Assembly (NCBI RefSeq): GCF_000421185.1
Contig: NZ_ATWJ01000012.1
Span: 62,001 to 126,000 of the forward strand
DNA: 64,000 nucleotides
Source of the DNA: Ornithinimicrobium pekingense DSM 21552
Lineage (GTDB): Bacteria; Actinomycetota; Actinomycetes; Actinomycetales; Dermatophilaceae
Direction: 5' to 3'
Shown here: in pieces, positions 53,010 to 62,706 of the stretch
Numbering within the stretch: the stretch's first letter is position 1
Layout: each line of letters starts with the position of its first letter
Translations under genes and position numbers: made by a program
Notes under the pieces: model-generated
Told to the model about the DNA's origin: nothing
Databases searched by the model: none
Seen by the model: only the letters and a program-made list of their open reading frames with translations

Positions 53010-54410
53010 CTAGCGCAGACCGCCGCGCAGCATCGGGTTGGCGCCGAGCTCAGCCATGACGTACCACGCGGTCGCGCCCACGTGCTGGACCTGGAAGTAG
53101 CCGAAGCCGAAGCCCGAGTCGAGCAGGCTGGACGCCGCGACCAGACCGCCGACGCCGAGCGGCGCACCCCCGACGTGCTGCCCGCCGCCGAGCCGGGCCT
53201 GCGCCAGCCGCAGCTGGTCCAGGAGCGCGATGGCCCGCGCCCGGTCGCGCGGCGCCCGGCGGTCGGCGAGCGCGACCGCCAGCTGCGCGGTCCCCTCCAG
53301 CCACACGCCGTCGGGGTCCACCTGCAGCCCGTTGAAGACCGCTGTCGAGGTCAGGCTCGCCGAGCTGAACGTCACGCCGGAGACCGACACCCCGGCCGGC
53401 AGCTCGGAGTTCGGCGACCCCGGGGTGTCCGTGGTCGCCAGCGCCGTCGCCGCCCAGTCCACGGACGCGGCATACCGCGCGTCCTGCATCGCCAGCCAGC
53501 TCCAGGTCTGGGGGTCCAGCGGCAGCGGCTCGCGGTTGACGGTCTGCCCGTCGTCGGACCCCGTGTAGAAGAACCCGCCCTGCGGCTCCCACATGCGGTC
53601 CACGAGCCCGCGAGCCCGGGCCGACGCCTCGAGCCAGGCGGAGTCTGGGTCGACCTCGTGCAGCATCGTGAAGAACGACACGCAGTCGATGTTGTGCTCG
53701 GTCGAGACGTTGGGCACCGGGCGGTCGGCCCCGTCCACACCGAAGCGGAAGCCACCCAGCGCCCCCGGGTTGACCGCACGGTCGGTGATCCAGCGGGCGA
53801 CGCGCTGCGCGCCCTCTAGGTATGCCGTCTCCCCGGTCGCGTCATGCAGCTGCACCAGCGCGATGCCGGGCCAGGCCATGTCGCCCACGGCCGTGCCGAG
53901 GAAGCCGAACTGCCAGCCGATGTTGGCGGAGCCGCCGGGCAGCACCAGGCCGTGCGGGTTGGGGGTGCCGTCGTAGAAGACGTAGGGGCCAACGTTGTAG
54001 GCCTGCCGCAGCCGCCCGTCGGCGTGGGCGGGGTCGCGGTCCTGCGCGAAGAGCAGGCCGTCGCCGATGGTGCGCGCCACGTCGGTGCGGCCGGCCGCCA
54101 GGGCCGCCACGACCGCCAGCGCGGCGTCGTAGACGAAGGAGGTCGAGAACAGGCCCAGCTCGTCGGCGTAGCTCTGCGGCAGCCGCGGCTGGTCGGCCCG
54201 CGCCGGGTAGGCATCGGTCATCCGGTCCAGGAAGGCCACCGCCGAGCGTAGCGACGGGCGGCCCGGCGGCACCGGGACCGCGTCGGCTGGGGTGGCCGGG
54301 GTGGCGGCGGCGGGGGCCCCGGCGAGGGCGGCGACACCCGTGGCAGCCCCGACCGAGGCCGCGGCGAGGAAGAGGCGGCGTCCCAGCACGGGAGGGGTCG
54401 AGCGGGTCAT
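53010..54410 (-). CDS. Tat-exported putative (alpha/alpha)-barrel protein, beta-glucoside regulon
   Basis: Protein of 466 residues with a twin-arginine signal (LGRRLFLAAASVGAATG, Arg11-Arg12) and cleavage near AAATPA. The mature sequence is helix-rich with repeated aromatic and small-residue patterns (YADELGLFSTSFVYDAALAVVAALAAG, QAYNVGPYVFYDGTPNPHGLVLPGGSANIGWQFGFLG, STEHNIDCVSFF, PQTWSWLAMQDARYA). This looks like an alpha/alpha toroid of glycosidases or epimerases, but I do not recognise the family, and no catalytic residue is assigned. It has an operator identical to that of the GH1/CebEFG-like operon, so it most likely handles a beta-glucoside. Start ATG has GGAG upstream. Confidence 0.6.
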   Translation of the reverse strand: MTRSTPPVLGRRLFLAAASVGAATGVAALAGAPAAATPATPADAVPVPPGRPSLRSAVAFLDRMTDAYPARADQPRLPQSYADELGLFSTSFVYDAALAVVAALAAGRTDVARTIGDGLLFAQDRDPAHADGRLRQAYNVGPYVFYDGTPNPHGLVLPGGSANIGWQFGFLGTAVGDMAWPGIALVQLHDATGETAYLEGAQRVARWITDRAVNPGALGGFRFGVDGADRPVPNVSTEHNIDCVSFFTMLHEVDPDSAWLEASARARGLVDRMWEPQGGFFYTGSDDGQTVNREPLPLDPQTWSWLAMQDARYAASVDWAATALATTDTPGSPNSELPAGVSVSGVTFSSASLTSTAVFNGLQVDPDGVWLEGTAQLAVALADRRAPRDRARAIALLDQLRLAQARLGGGQHVGGAPLGVGGLVAASSLLDSGFGFGYFQVQHVGATAWYVMAELGANPMLRGGLR

Positions 54411-54478
54411 GAGAACTCCGTTGTCGTCGGACCGGTGGCGCCGCGGACCGGTCGGGCCCGACGGCTGCTGTGCCCGGC

Positions 54479-54508
54479 AGACTACGTGAGAGCGCTCTCA
54501 CGACGCAA
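54479..54508 (-). promoter_or_regulatory. Promoter of the Tat-exported protein gene
   Basis: On the minus strand TTGCGT (54508-54503), 18 bases, TAGTCT (54484-54479). The spacer is exactly the palindromic operator. Confidence 0.6.
54485..54502. promoter_or_regulatory. CGTGAGAGCGCTCTCACG palindrome, LacI-type operator
   Basis: An 18-bp perfect palindrome filling the promoter spacer. Its 16-bp core recurs exactly at 60301-60316. It resembles CebR-type sites in shape. Confidence 0.8.
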
Positions 54509-54566
54509 GGCCCCGTCCAAGGCGGCGAGGTGTCCCGCCCACGAACCTCTCGCCCCGCACCGGCTC

Positions 54567-54607
54567 GTCCCGTGGGAATGACGACATACTCGCCACTTCC
54601 CCGGGAC
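54567..54607. terminator. Imperfect inverted repeat downstream of the LacI-type gene
   Basis: GTCCCGTGGGAA (54567-54578) and TTCCCCGGGAC (54597-54607) pair with a single bulge. It may terminate the beta-glucoside operon that ends with the LacI gene at 54684. Confidence 0.4.
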
Positions 54608-54683
54608 ACGGTGGTCGCCCTGCGGACGCCGAGGAGCCGCAGCCGCCGCCCGTCGCCCCCCAAGCGGTCAGGCGGTCAGGCCG

Positions 54684-55691
54684 TCAGGCGGTGCCGCCCT
54701 CGACGAGCCGGGTCGGCAGCACCTCCGGCTGGACCTCCTCGCCGCGCATGAGCCGCAGCAGCAGCTCCGTGGCACGCACCGCCATCTCCAGGACGGGGTT
54801 GGCCACGGTCGTCAACGGCGGCCGGGTCATCGATGCCGCGGCGCCGGCGTCGAAGCCGACGAGCGCCACGTCGTCCGGCACCCGCCGGCCGGCGGCCTGC
54901 AGCTCGGCCATCGCGGCCGCGGCCATCAGGTCGGAGGCGACGAAGACCCCGTCGAGGTCGGGGTGCGCGGCCAGCAGCCGGCGCATCGCGTCGGTGCCGC
55001 CCTGCGGGGTGAAGTCACCTGGCTCGACAGCGTCGGTCGCCAGGCCGGCCGCGGTCATCTCGTCCCGCCACCCGGCCAGACGGTCGATGCCGGCCGCCAT
55101 GTCGGTGGGCCCGGTGATGGTGGCGATACGCCGGCAGCCGCGCTCGATGAGCCGCCGCGCGGCGATCCGGCCGCCCTCACGGTTGTCGACGTCGACGTAG
55201 GCGAACGCCGGCCCCTCGGTGAGCGGGCGCCCGACGAAGACCGTCGGCAGCCGGGTCTCGCTCAGCGCCGCCATGAGCCCGTCACCGCGGTGGGCGCTGA
55301 CGACGATGACGCCGTCGGTGTGCCCCGCCCGCAGGTAGCGCTCCATCCGGGCGGCGTCGCGCGCCGGCTCGCCCATGAGCAGCACCATCTGCAGCGGGGT
55401 GTCGGCGAGCCGCTGGCTGACGCCGCGCAGCATCCCGCCGAAGAAGGGGTCGGCGAAGATCCGCTGGTCGGGCTCGTGGACGAGCACGGCGACCGAGTCG
55501 GGCTCGCGGACCACGAGGGACCGGGCCGCCCGGTTGGGTCGGTAGCCCAGCTCGGCGATCGCGGCCGTGACCGCCTCCCGCGCCGACTCCCGCACCCGCG
55601 GGTCGTCGTTGACGACCCGCGAGGCGGTGGCCCGCGAGACCCCGGCCCGGGCCGCGACGTCCTCCAGCGTCGGTGGTCGTCGCGCGCTCAC
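54684..55691 (-). CDS. LacI-family repressor of the beta-glucoside cluster (CebR-like)
   Basis: A 335-residue regulator with helix-turn-helix TLEDVAARAGVSRATASRVVNDDPRV (8-33) and sensor domain (DGVIVVSAHRGDGLMAALSETRLPTVFVGRPL, VDVDNREGGRIAARRLIERGCRRIATITGP, FVASDLMAAAAMAELQAAG, VGFDAGAAASM). It starts (GTG) eight bases after the GH1 stop, as the last gene of the importer/GH1 operon. Identical operators precede that operon and the Tat gene, so it most likely controls both and its own expression. CebR (cellobiose) is the closest known model. Confidence 0.9.
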   Translation of the reverse strand: MSARRPPTLEDVAARAGVSRATASRVVNDDPRVRESAREAVTAAIAELGYRPNRAARSLVVREPDSVAVLVHEPDQRIFADPFFGGMLRGVSQRLADTPLQMVLLMGEPARDAARMERYLRAGHTDGVIVVSAHRGDGLMAALSETRLPTVFVGRPLTEGPAFAYVDVDNREGGRIAARRLIERGCRRIATITGPTDMAAGIDRLAGWRDEMTAAGLATDAVEPGDFTPQGGTDAMRRLLAAHPDLDGVFVASDLMAAAAMAELQAAGRRVPDDVALVGFDAGAAASMTRPPLTTVANPVLEMAVRATELLLRLMRGEEVQPEVLPTRLVEGGTA

Positions 55692-55699
55692 TCACGTCC

Positions 55700-57144
<1,445 letters not shown>

Positions 57145-57148
<4 letters not shown>

Positions 57149-57960
57149 TGCTTGACAGCTCCTTGCATGATGCCGGACACCAGCTGGCGACCGGCGAGGA
57201 CGAACAGCACGAGCAGGGGGATCGTCGCGAGGACGGCCCCGGCCAGCACCAGCGAGTAGTCGACGAAGTGGGCGGCCTGCAGCTGCTGCAGGGCCACGGG
57301 CAGGGTGGGATTGCGGGGGCCCAGCACGATGAAGGGCCAGAAGAAGTTGGTCCAGGTGGCGACGAAGGTGAACAGGAAGAGCATCGAGGCCGCGGGTCGG
57401 GCGGCCGGGATCCCGACGTGCCAGAAGGTGCGGAACATGCTCGCCCCGTCGACGCGCGCCGCCTCGATGAGCTCGGACGGCACGGCCTGCGCGAGGTACT
57501 GCGTCATCCAGAACACCCCGAAGGCGGTGACCAGCCCGGGCACGATGACCGCGGTGAGCTCTCCGGTCCAGCCCAGCCGGGCCATCACCTGGTAGAGCGG
57601 GACGACGCCGAGCTGGGTCGGCACCGCCATCGTGGCGATGACGAAGACCAGCAGCGGCCCGGAGCCGCGGAAGCGCAGCTTGGCGAAGGCGTAGCCGGCG
57701 AGGGTGGAGAAGAAGACCACCGAGGCCGACACGGTCGTCGAGACGATGACGGAGTTGAGCGTGGCCCGCCAGAAGGGCACGGTGTCGAGCACCGTGGCCG
57801 CGTTGCGGAAGAAGTTGCCCCCGGGCACGACCGGGAAGCGGTCGCGCGCCAGGACCGTGGAGTCGTGGCTGGCCACCACGACGGACCACAGCAGGGGGAA
57901 CATGCTGCCGAGCACGACGGCCGCGAGCAGCCCGTAGACGATCCAGCCGGGACGTCTCAT
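57145..57960 (-). CDS. Carbohydrate ABC transporter permease, MalG type (CebG-like)
   Basis: Membrane protein of 271 residues starting MRRPGWIVYGLLAAVVLGSMFPLLWSVVVASHD and carrying the EAA loop PSELIEAARVDGASMFRTFWHVGIPAARPAASM. Six hydrophobic segments. Start and stop both overlap neighbours by four bases (ATGA). It is paired with the MalF-type subunit; no ATPase is encoded nearby. Confidence 0.92.
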
Positions 57961-58955
57961 CGGCGACCTCCGTCGTCGTGCGCGATGCGCCGGGTGAGCA
58001 GGAAGTTGACGACGCCGAAGACGACGATGATCCCGAAGAGCAGGACGGCCACGGCCGAGGCCATGCCGAAGTCGGCGCGGGTCCAGCCCAGCTCGTAGAG
58101 GTAGATGGTCAGCGTCTGCCACTGCTGGTCGGCGCCGCCGCGGCCGAAGGAGTCGTACATCTTGGGCTCGTCGAAGATCTGCAGGCCGCCGATCGTGGAG
58201 GTGATGACCACGAAGACGATCGTGGGCCGCAGCATCGGCACCGTCACCGACCAGAACTGCCGCCAGGCGTTGGCCCCGTCGATCGCGGCCTGCTCGTAGA
58301 GGTCGCGGGGGATCGCCTGCATGGCCGCCAGCAGGATGAGGGCGTTGTAGCCGGTCCAGCGGAAGTTGACCATGGTCGCGATCGCGACGTGGCTGGCCAG
58401 CCGGTCGGAGTGCCAGCGCACCGGGTCGAGGCCGACGGTCTCCAGCAGCAGGTTGATGAGGCCGAAGCGGTCGGCGAAGAGGTTGTTGAAGATCAGCGCC
58501 ACGGCGACGGGCGCCACCACGTAGGGCAGCAGGACGCCCATGCGCCAGAAGGTCCTGGCGCGCAGGTTGCGGTCCAGCAGCGCGGCGATGAGCAGCGCCG
58601 CCATGATCTGCGGGACCGAGGAGAGGACGAAGATGCTGACGGTGTTGGCCAGCGCCTTCCAGAAGCCCCGGCCCGTGAGCACGTCGACGTAGTTCTCCAT
58701 ACCCACGAACTCGCCCTTGCCCATGATCTGGTCCCAGTCGTGGAGCGCGACCCAGCCGGTGTAGACCAGCGGGAAGAGCCCGGTGACGATGAAGAGCAGG
58801 AAGAACGGGGCAATGTAGAGGTAGGGGGAGGCCGTCGAGTCGAGGCGCGCCAGGCGGGCCCGCCCCCGGCCCCGACGCCCGGGCTGCGGGGTCGGGGCCG
58901 GGGCGGGGGGCGGCGGCAGGGCGCCCGCCGGTGGTGCCGTGGTCGTAGCGCCCAC
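57957..58955 (-). CDS. Carbohydrate ABC transporter permease, MalF type (CebF-like)
   Basis: Membrane protein of 332 residues. A proline-rich N-terminal tail precedes SPYLYIAPFFLLFIVTGLFPLVYTGWVALHDWD and the EAA loop PRDLYEQAAIDGANAWRQFWSVTVPMLRPTI. I chose GTG 58955, two bases after the binding-protein stop, with GGAGG upstream; no ATG is in a suitable place. Six hydrophobic helices are visible. Confidence 0.9.
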   Translation of the reverse strand: MGATTTAPPAGALPPPPAPAPTPQPGRRGRGRARLARLDSTASPYLYIAPFFLLFIVTGLFPLVYTGWVALHDWDQIMGKGEFVGMENYVDVLTGRGFWKALANTVSIFVLSSVPQIMAALLIAALLDRNLRARTFWRMGVLLPYVVAPVAVALIFNNLFADRFGLINLLLETVGLDPVRWHSDRLASHVAIATMVNFRWTGYNALILLAAMQAIPRDLYEQAAIDGANAWRQFWSVTVPMLRPTIVFVVITSTIGGLQIFDEPKMYDSFGRGGADQQWQTLTIYLYELGWTRADFGMASAVAVLLFGIIVVFGVVNFLLTRRIAHDDGGRR

Positions 58956-58957
58956 GG

Positions 58958-60247
58958 TCAGCCCAGCGCCTCCACGGCCGCGACGAACTTGTCCCAGCTG
59001 CTGTCCGGGTCGTCGGTGCCGTCGACGTCCACCCGGGTGATGGCGTCCTGGAGCGCGGTGTTGATCTCGAAGTACTTCGGGCCCTTGTGCGGCATCATCG
59101 TCACGGCCTCGGCCCGCTCGGCGAGGATCTCGCCGGTGGGGGCGTCGTTGAAGAAGGCGTTGGTCGAGCCGAGCAGGGTGTCGGACCCCAGCGCCTCGAC
59201 CTGGCTGGGGAAGGTGCCCTTGGACTCGAAGGCCTTGAGCTGCTGCTCGGGCGCGGTCAGCCAGGCAGCCAGCTTCGTGGCCTCCTCGATGTTGTCGCCC
59301 TGGGCCGGGACGGTCAGGTAGGACCCGCCCCAGTTGCCGCCGCCTCCGGGGAAGGTGTTGGCGATGTCCCAGCCCTCCACGCCCTCGGCGTTGCCCTCGA
59401 TGACACCGAGCATCCAGCCGGGGCAGAGCATCGTGGCGAACTCGTCCTCCTGGAAGGCCGAGGACCAGTCGCTGCTCCACTGCCCCAGGCCGGCGGACAG
59501 CTCGTCGTCGACGGACGCGGCCAGGACCTGGTCGTAGAGCTCGCGCACCTGCGGGTTGGTGGTGGCGACGACGTTGTTGTCGGCGTCCTCGTAGACGAAG
59601 TCGACCTGGTTGATCATGCCCTGCCAGAGGGCGCCGGCAGAGTCGTACCAGGCGGCGTCGGACGTGGCGACGAACTCGCGTCCGGCCGCGAAGTAGTCCT
59701 CCCACGACTCCCCGAGCAGCTCGGCCACCTCCTCGCGGTCGGTCGGCAGCCCGGCCTCCTCGAAGAGGTCGGCGCGGTAGCAGACCGCCTCCGGGCCGAT
59801 GTCGGTGCCGTAGCCCATGAGCGTGCCGTCCTCGAGGGTCACGGCCTCGGTCTTCCAGTCCAGCCAGCGGCCCTCGACCTCGGGGTCGCTCAGGTCGGCG
59901 AACTTGTCGGGGTACTGCTTGAACTCGGTGACCCAGTCGACCTCCATCGCCTCGATGTCGGCGGCACCGGAGTTGGCACCCAGGCTGTTGCGCAGCGCCG
60001 CGCGGGCGTTGTCAGCGGTGTCGGCCTTGACGTGCTCGACCGTCACGCCGGGGTTGAGCTCCTCGTACTCCTCCAGCAGCTCCTCGTAGCCGAACTCGTT
60101 GAACGTGGCGACGGTGAGCGAGACCTCGCCGCCCGAGCCGGCGGCCTCCTCGTCGGTGGCGTCCGACGAGTCGCCGCACGCACCAAGCACGAGGCTGGTG
60201 GCGGTCGCCGCCGCCAGGATGAGGTAGGGGGACGTCCTGCGCGTCAT
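58958..60247 (-). CDS. Extracellular sugar-binding lipoprotein, family 1 (CebE-like)
   Basis: Lipoprotein of 429 residues with lipobox LGAC (Cys24). The mature domain has EVSLTVATFNEFGYEELLEEYEELNPGVTVEHVKADTADNARAALRNSLGANSGAADIEAMEVDWVTEFKQYPDKFADLSD, a family-1 sugar-binding pattern. The GH1 enzyme and operator context suggest cellobiose or a similar beta-glucoside. The ATG has AAAGGAGTC upstream. It heads the operon of binding protein, two permeases, GH1 and LacI repressor. Confidence 0.9.
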   Translation of the reverse strand: MTRRTSPYLILAAATATSLVLGACGDSSDATDEEAAGSGGEVSLTVATFNEFGYEELLEEYEELNPGVTVEHVKADTADNARAALRNSLGANSGAADIEAMEVDWVTEFKQYPDKFADLSDPEVEGRWLDWKTEAVTLEDGTLMGYGTDIGPEAVCYRADLFEEAGLPTDREEVAELLGESWEDYFAAGREFVATSDAAWYDSAGALWQGMINQVDFVYEDADNNVVATTNPQVRELYDQVLAASVDDELSAGLGQWSSDWSSAFQEDEFATMLCPGWMLGVIEGNAEGVEGWDIANTFPGGGGNWGGSYLTVPAQGDNIEEATKLAAWLTAPEQQLKAFESKGTFPSQVEALGSDTLLGSTNAFFNDAPTGEILAERAEAVTMMPHKGPKYFEINTALQDAITRVDVDGTDDPDSSWDKFVAAVEALG

Positions 60248-60300
60248 TGCTGACTCCTTTGTCGTGGGGCTGGAGCGCCGGCCCGCGGTGCCGAGCCGTT

Positions 60301-60316
60301 GTGAGAGCGCTCTCAC
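60301..60316. promoter_or_regulatory. GTGAGAGCGCTCTCAC operator of the beta-glucoside importer operon
   Basis: 16-bp perfect palindrome, identical to the core at 54486-54501. It sits immediately after the -10 box and covers the expected transcription start. Confidence 0.8.
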
Positions 60317-60319
60317 GCA

Positions 60320-60348
60320 AGGATGCAGGCAGAGTCGCCTCCGTGTCA
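60320..60348 (-). promoter_or_regulatory. Promoter of the beta-glucoside importer operon
   Basis: On the minus strand TTGACA (60348-60343), 17 bases, CATCCT (60325-60320). The operator follows within four bases. Confidence 0.6.
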
Positions 60349-60363
60349 ATCCCCCCGCCGGGC

Positions 60364-60369
60364 TACGGT
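60364..60369 (+). promoter_or_regulatory. -10 box (TACGGT) of the aminotransferase gene, leaderless architecture
   Basis: TACGGT is six bases before ATG 60376. No ribosome-binding site precedes the ATG, so the transcript should start at or beside it. Confidence 0.55.
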
Positions 60370-60375
60370 TGCGCC

Positions 60376-61509
60376 ATGACTCTTCCCCGCCCGGACATCG
60401 ACCCCGACGGCCTGCTGGAGTACTCCGTCGTCTTCACCGACCTCTCCCTCAACCACATGTCGAAGCGGTTCGTCGGCGTCATGCAGGGGCTGAGCGAGGT
60501 GCTGACCAGCACCTACGGCGCCGAGGCCGTCGCCGTGGTCCCCGGCGGCGGCACCTACGGCATGGAGGCGGTCGCCCGCCAGCTCGCCACCGGACGGCGC
60601 TGCCTGGTCGTGCGCAACGGGTTCTTCTCCTACCGCTGGTCCCAGATCTTCGAGATGGGGTCGGTCAGCGACGACGTCACGGTGCTCACCGCGCGCCCGA
60701 CGAGCGACGCCATACCCTCCCCCTGGGCGCCGCCGCCGGTGGAGGAGGTCGTCGCCGCGATCACCGAGCAGCGTCCCGAGGTCGTCTTCGCCGCCCACGT
60801 CGAGACCTCGGCCGGCATCGTGCTGCCCGACGACTACCTGCGCGAGGTGGCGCGCGCCACCCGCGAGGTCGGCGGCCTGTTCGTCCTCGACTGCATCGCC
60901 TCGGGCGCGCTGTGGGTCGATATGCGCGACCTCGGTGTCGACGTGCTGATCACCGCCCCGCAGAAGGGGTGGAGCGGCAGTCCGGGCGCCGCCTACGTCA
61001 TGGTCAACGACCGCTCCCGTGCGGCGATCGAGTCCACCACCTCGACCAGCTTCTCCGCCGACCTCAAGAAGTGGCTGTCCATCGCGGACGGCTACGTGCA
61101 GGGCCGGCACGCCTACCACGCGACCATGCCGACCGACACCCTCGCCCACAACCTCGAGGTCATGCTCGAGGGCACCCGCCGCGGCCTGCCCGAGCTGCGC
61201 CAGGCCCAGCAGGACCTCGGCGGCAAGGTGCGCGCCCTGCTCGCCGAGCGCGGGTTCCTCTCGGTCGCCGCCGACGGGTATGCCGCACCCACCGTCGTCG
61301 TCGTGCACGCCGACGACCCGGGGCTGGCGACCGGCGCGAGGTTCGCCCAGGCAGGCCTGCAGGTCGCCGGCGGCGTGCCGCTGATGTGCGGCGAGCCGGA
61401 GAGCTGGTCGACGTTCCGCATCGGGCTGTTCGGGCTGGACAAGCTCGGCGACGTCGACGGCACCGTCGCCCGCCTCGCCGACGGCCTGGACCGCGCCCTG
61501 GCCGGCTAG
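60376..61509 (+). CDS. Class V PLP-dependent aminotransferase (alanine-glyoxylate/serine type)
   Basis: Cytoplasmic enzyme of 377 residues. VVPGGGTYGMEAVARQL, FAAHVETSAGIVLPDDYLREVARATREVGGLFVLDCIASGALWVDMRDLGVDVLITAPQKGWSGSPGAAYVMV are typical of the alanine-glyoxylate family, with the pyridoxal Lys197 in PQKGW. It has the 'H-ETS-G' motif for cofactor contact. Serine, alanine or a phosphonate amino donor could be the substrate. The tartrate/glycerate genes are close but convergent, so a shared pathway through hydroxypyruvate or glyoxylate is speculative. Confidence 0.85.
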   Translation: MTLPRPDIDPDGLLEYSVVFTDLSLNHMSKRFVGVMQGLSEVLTSTYGAEAVAVVPGGGTYGMEAVARQLATGRRCLVVRNGFFSYRWSQIFEMGSVSDDVTVLTARPTSDAIPSPWAPPPVEEVVAAITEQRPEVVFAAHVETSAGIVLPDDYLREVARATREVGGLFVLDCIASGALWVDMRDLGVDVLITAPQKGWSGSPGAAYVMVNDRSRAAIESTTSTSFSADLKKWLSIADGYVQGRHAYHATMPTDTLAHNLEVMLEGTRRGLPELRQAQQDLGGKVRALLAERGFLSVAADGYAAPTVVVVHADDPGLATGARFAQAGLQVAGGVPLMCGEPESWSTFRIGLFGLDKLGDVDGTVARLADGLDRALAG

Positions 61510-61581
61510 CCGCAGCCTCGCGAGGCAGCCGGGGCCCCTTCCGTGGGCGCACCGGCCGTCCCGAGGGCTTGCCCGTCGGTC

Positions 61582-62706
61582 CTACCGCAGCAGGGCCCGG
61601 ACCGCCGTCGCCGTGGTCTCGGTCAGTGCGCGTCCCGCGTCGTGCAGGGCCGCATCCTCCCCCATCGTGTCCACGAGCGACCACAGGCCCGCGAACACAT
61701 CCAGGTGCCTCACCTCGTCCTCGACCGCCCCGGCGATCGCGAGCACCGGGACGCCGCGAGCCTTCGCCGCCCGGGCGAGCGCGACGGGCCCCTTGCCGAA
61801 GGTGGTCTGCCGGTCCATCCGGCCCTCGCCGGTGACGACCAGATCGGCACGCGCAAGGGCTTGCTCCACACCCAGCAGCTCCATCACGAGGTCGGCTCCG
61901 GGCCGGACCTCCGCACCGAGCAGCGTGGTCAACCCCCAGCCCAGACCGCCCGCGGCGCCGGCGCCGGGCACGTCGCGGGTCCGGTTCCCGAAGGAGGCCT
62001 CGACCAGGTCCGCCCACCGCGTCAGGCCCCGCTCGAGCTGTGCGACCTGTTCGGGCCCGGCTCCTTTCTGCGGGGCGTAGACCGCAGCGGCGCCATCCGG
62101 GCCGAGCAGGGGGTTGGTCACGTCTGTGGCGGCGACGAAGGTCGCGCGAGCCACGACCTCCTGCAGCAGCTCCAGGTTGACCTCCGCGAGGTCGGCGAGC
62201 GCGCCACCACCGGGCGGCAGCCGAGCCCCGCTCGAGTCGAGCAGGCGTGCGCCGAGCGCAGACGCCATCCCTGCTCCGCCGTCCGTGGACGCCACGCCTC
62301 CGAGGCCCACGACCACGCGGGTGGCCCCGGCGGCAAGGGCAGCCCTCACCAGCTCCCCCACGCCGACGGAATGGGCCGTCACAGCAGTCTGCGCGGTCGG
62401 CGTGAGCAGCTGGAGGCCGCACGCCTGCGCCGCCTCCAGGACCGCCGTACCACGGGTGAGCGCGAATCGGGCACTCACGGGCCTGCCGTCAGGGCCGGGC
62501 ACCCGCACGACCCGTTCCCGCCCACCCGAGGCGAGCACCGCGTCGACGGTCCCCTCGCCCCCGTCTGCCAGGGGCACGGTGGTGACCACCGCGTCGGGGA
62601 CCACCCGTCGGACGCCGTCCGCGATCGCCGCAGCCGCCTCCGCCCCGGTCAGGGTGCCCTTGAACTTGTCCGGGGCCACCACCACCCGGAGCGGAGGGGT
62701 GGGCAT
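61582..62706 (-). CDS. glxK: Glycerate 2-kinase (GlxK/GarK family)
   Basis: Kinase of 374 residues. RVVVAPDKFKGTLTGAEAAAAIADGVRR, VPLADGGEGTVDAVLA, GLGGVASTDGGAGMASALGARLLD, DVTNPLLGPDGAAAVYAPQKGA and VVTGEGRMDRQTTFGKGPVALARAA are all characteristic of the GarK/GlxK family. It phosphorylates D-glycerate at C2 with ATP. The start overlaps the stop of the upstream dehydratase gene by one base (TGATG). Here it would use glycerate formed by the tartrate dehydrogenase/decarboxylase. Confidence 0.95.
   Translation of the reverse strand: MPTPPLRVVVAPDKFKGTLTGAEAAAAIADGVRRVVPDAVVTTVPLADGGEGTVDAVLASGGRERVVRVPGPDGRPVSARFALTRGTAVLEAAQACGLQLLTPTAQTAVTAHSVGVGELVRAALAAGATRVVVGLGGVASTDGGAGMASALGARLLDSSGARLPPGGGALADLAEVNLELLQEVVARATFVAATDVTNPLLGPDGAAAVYAPQKGAGPEQVAQLERGLTRWADLVEASFGNRTRDVPGAGAAGGLGWGLTTLLGAEVRPGADLVMELLGVEQALARADLVVTGEGRMDRQTTFGKGPVALARAAKARGVPVLAIAGAVEDEVRHLDVFAGLWSLVDTMGEDAALHDAGRALTETTATAVRALLR

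Noticed and set aside
53842-54663. Minus-strand frame over the promoter of the Tat-exported protein
   Set aside because: It overlaps the operator and shadows the real gene in another frame, with no ribosome-binding site and no recognisable domain.
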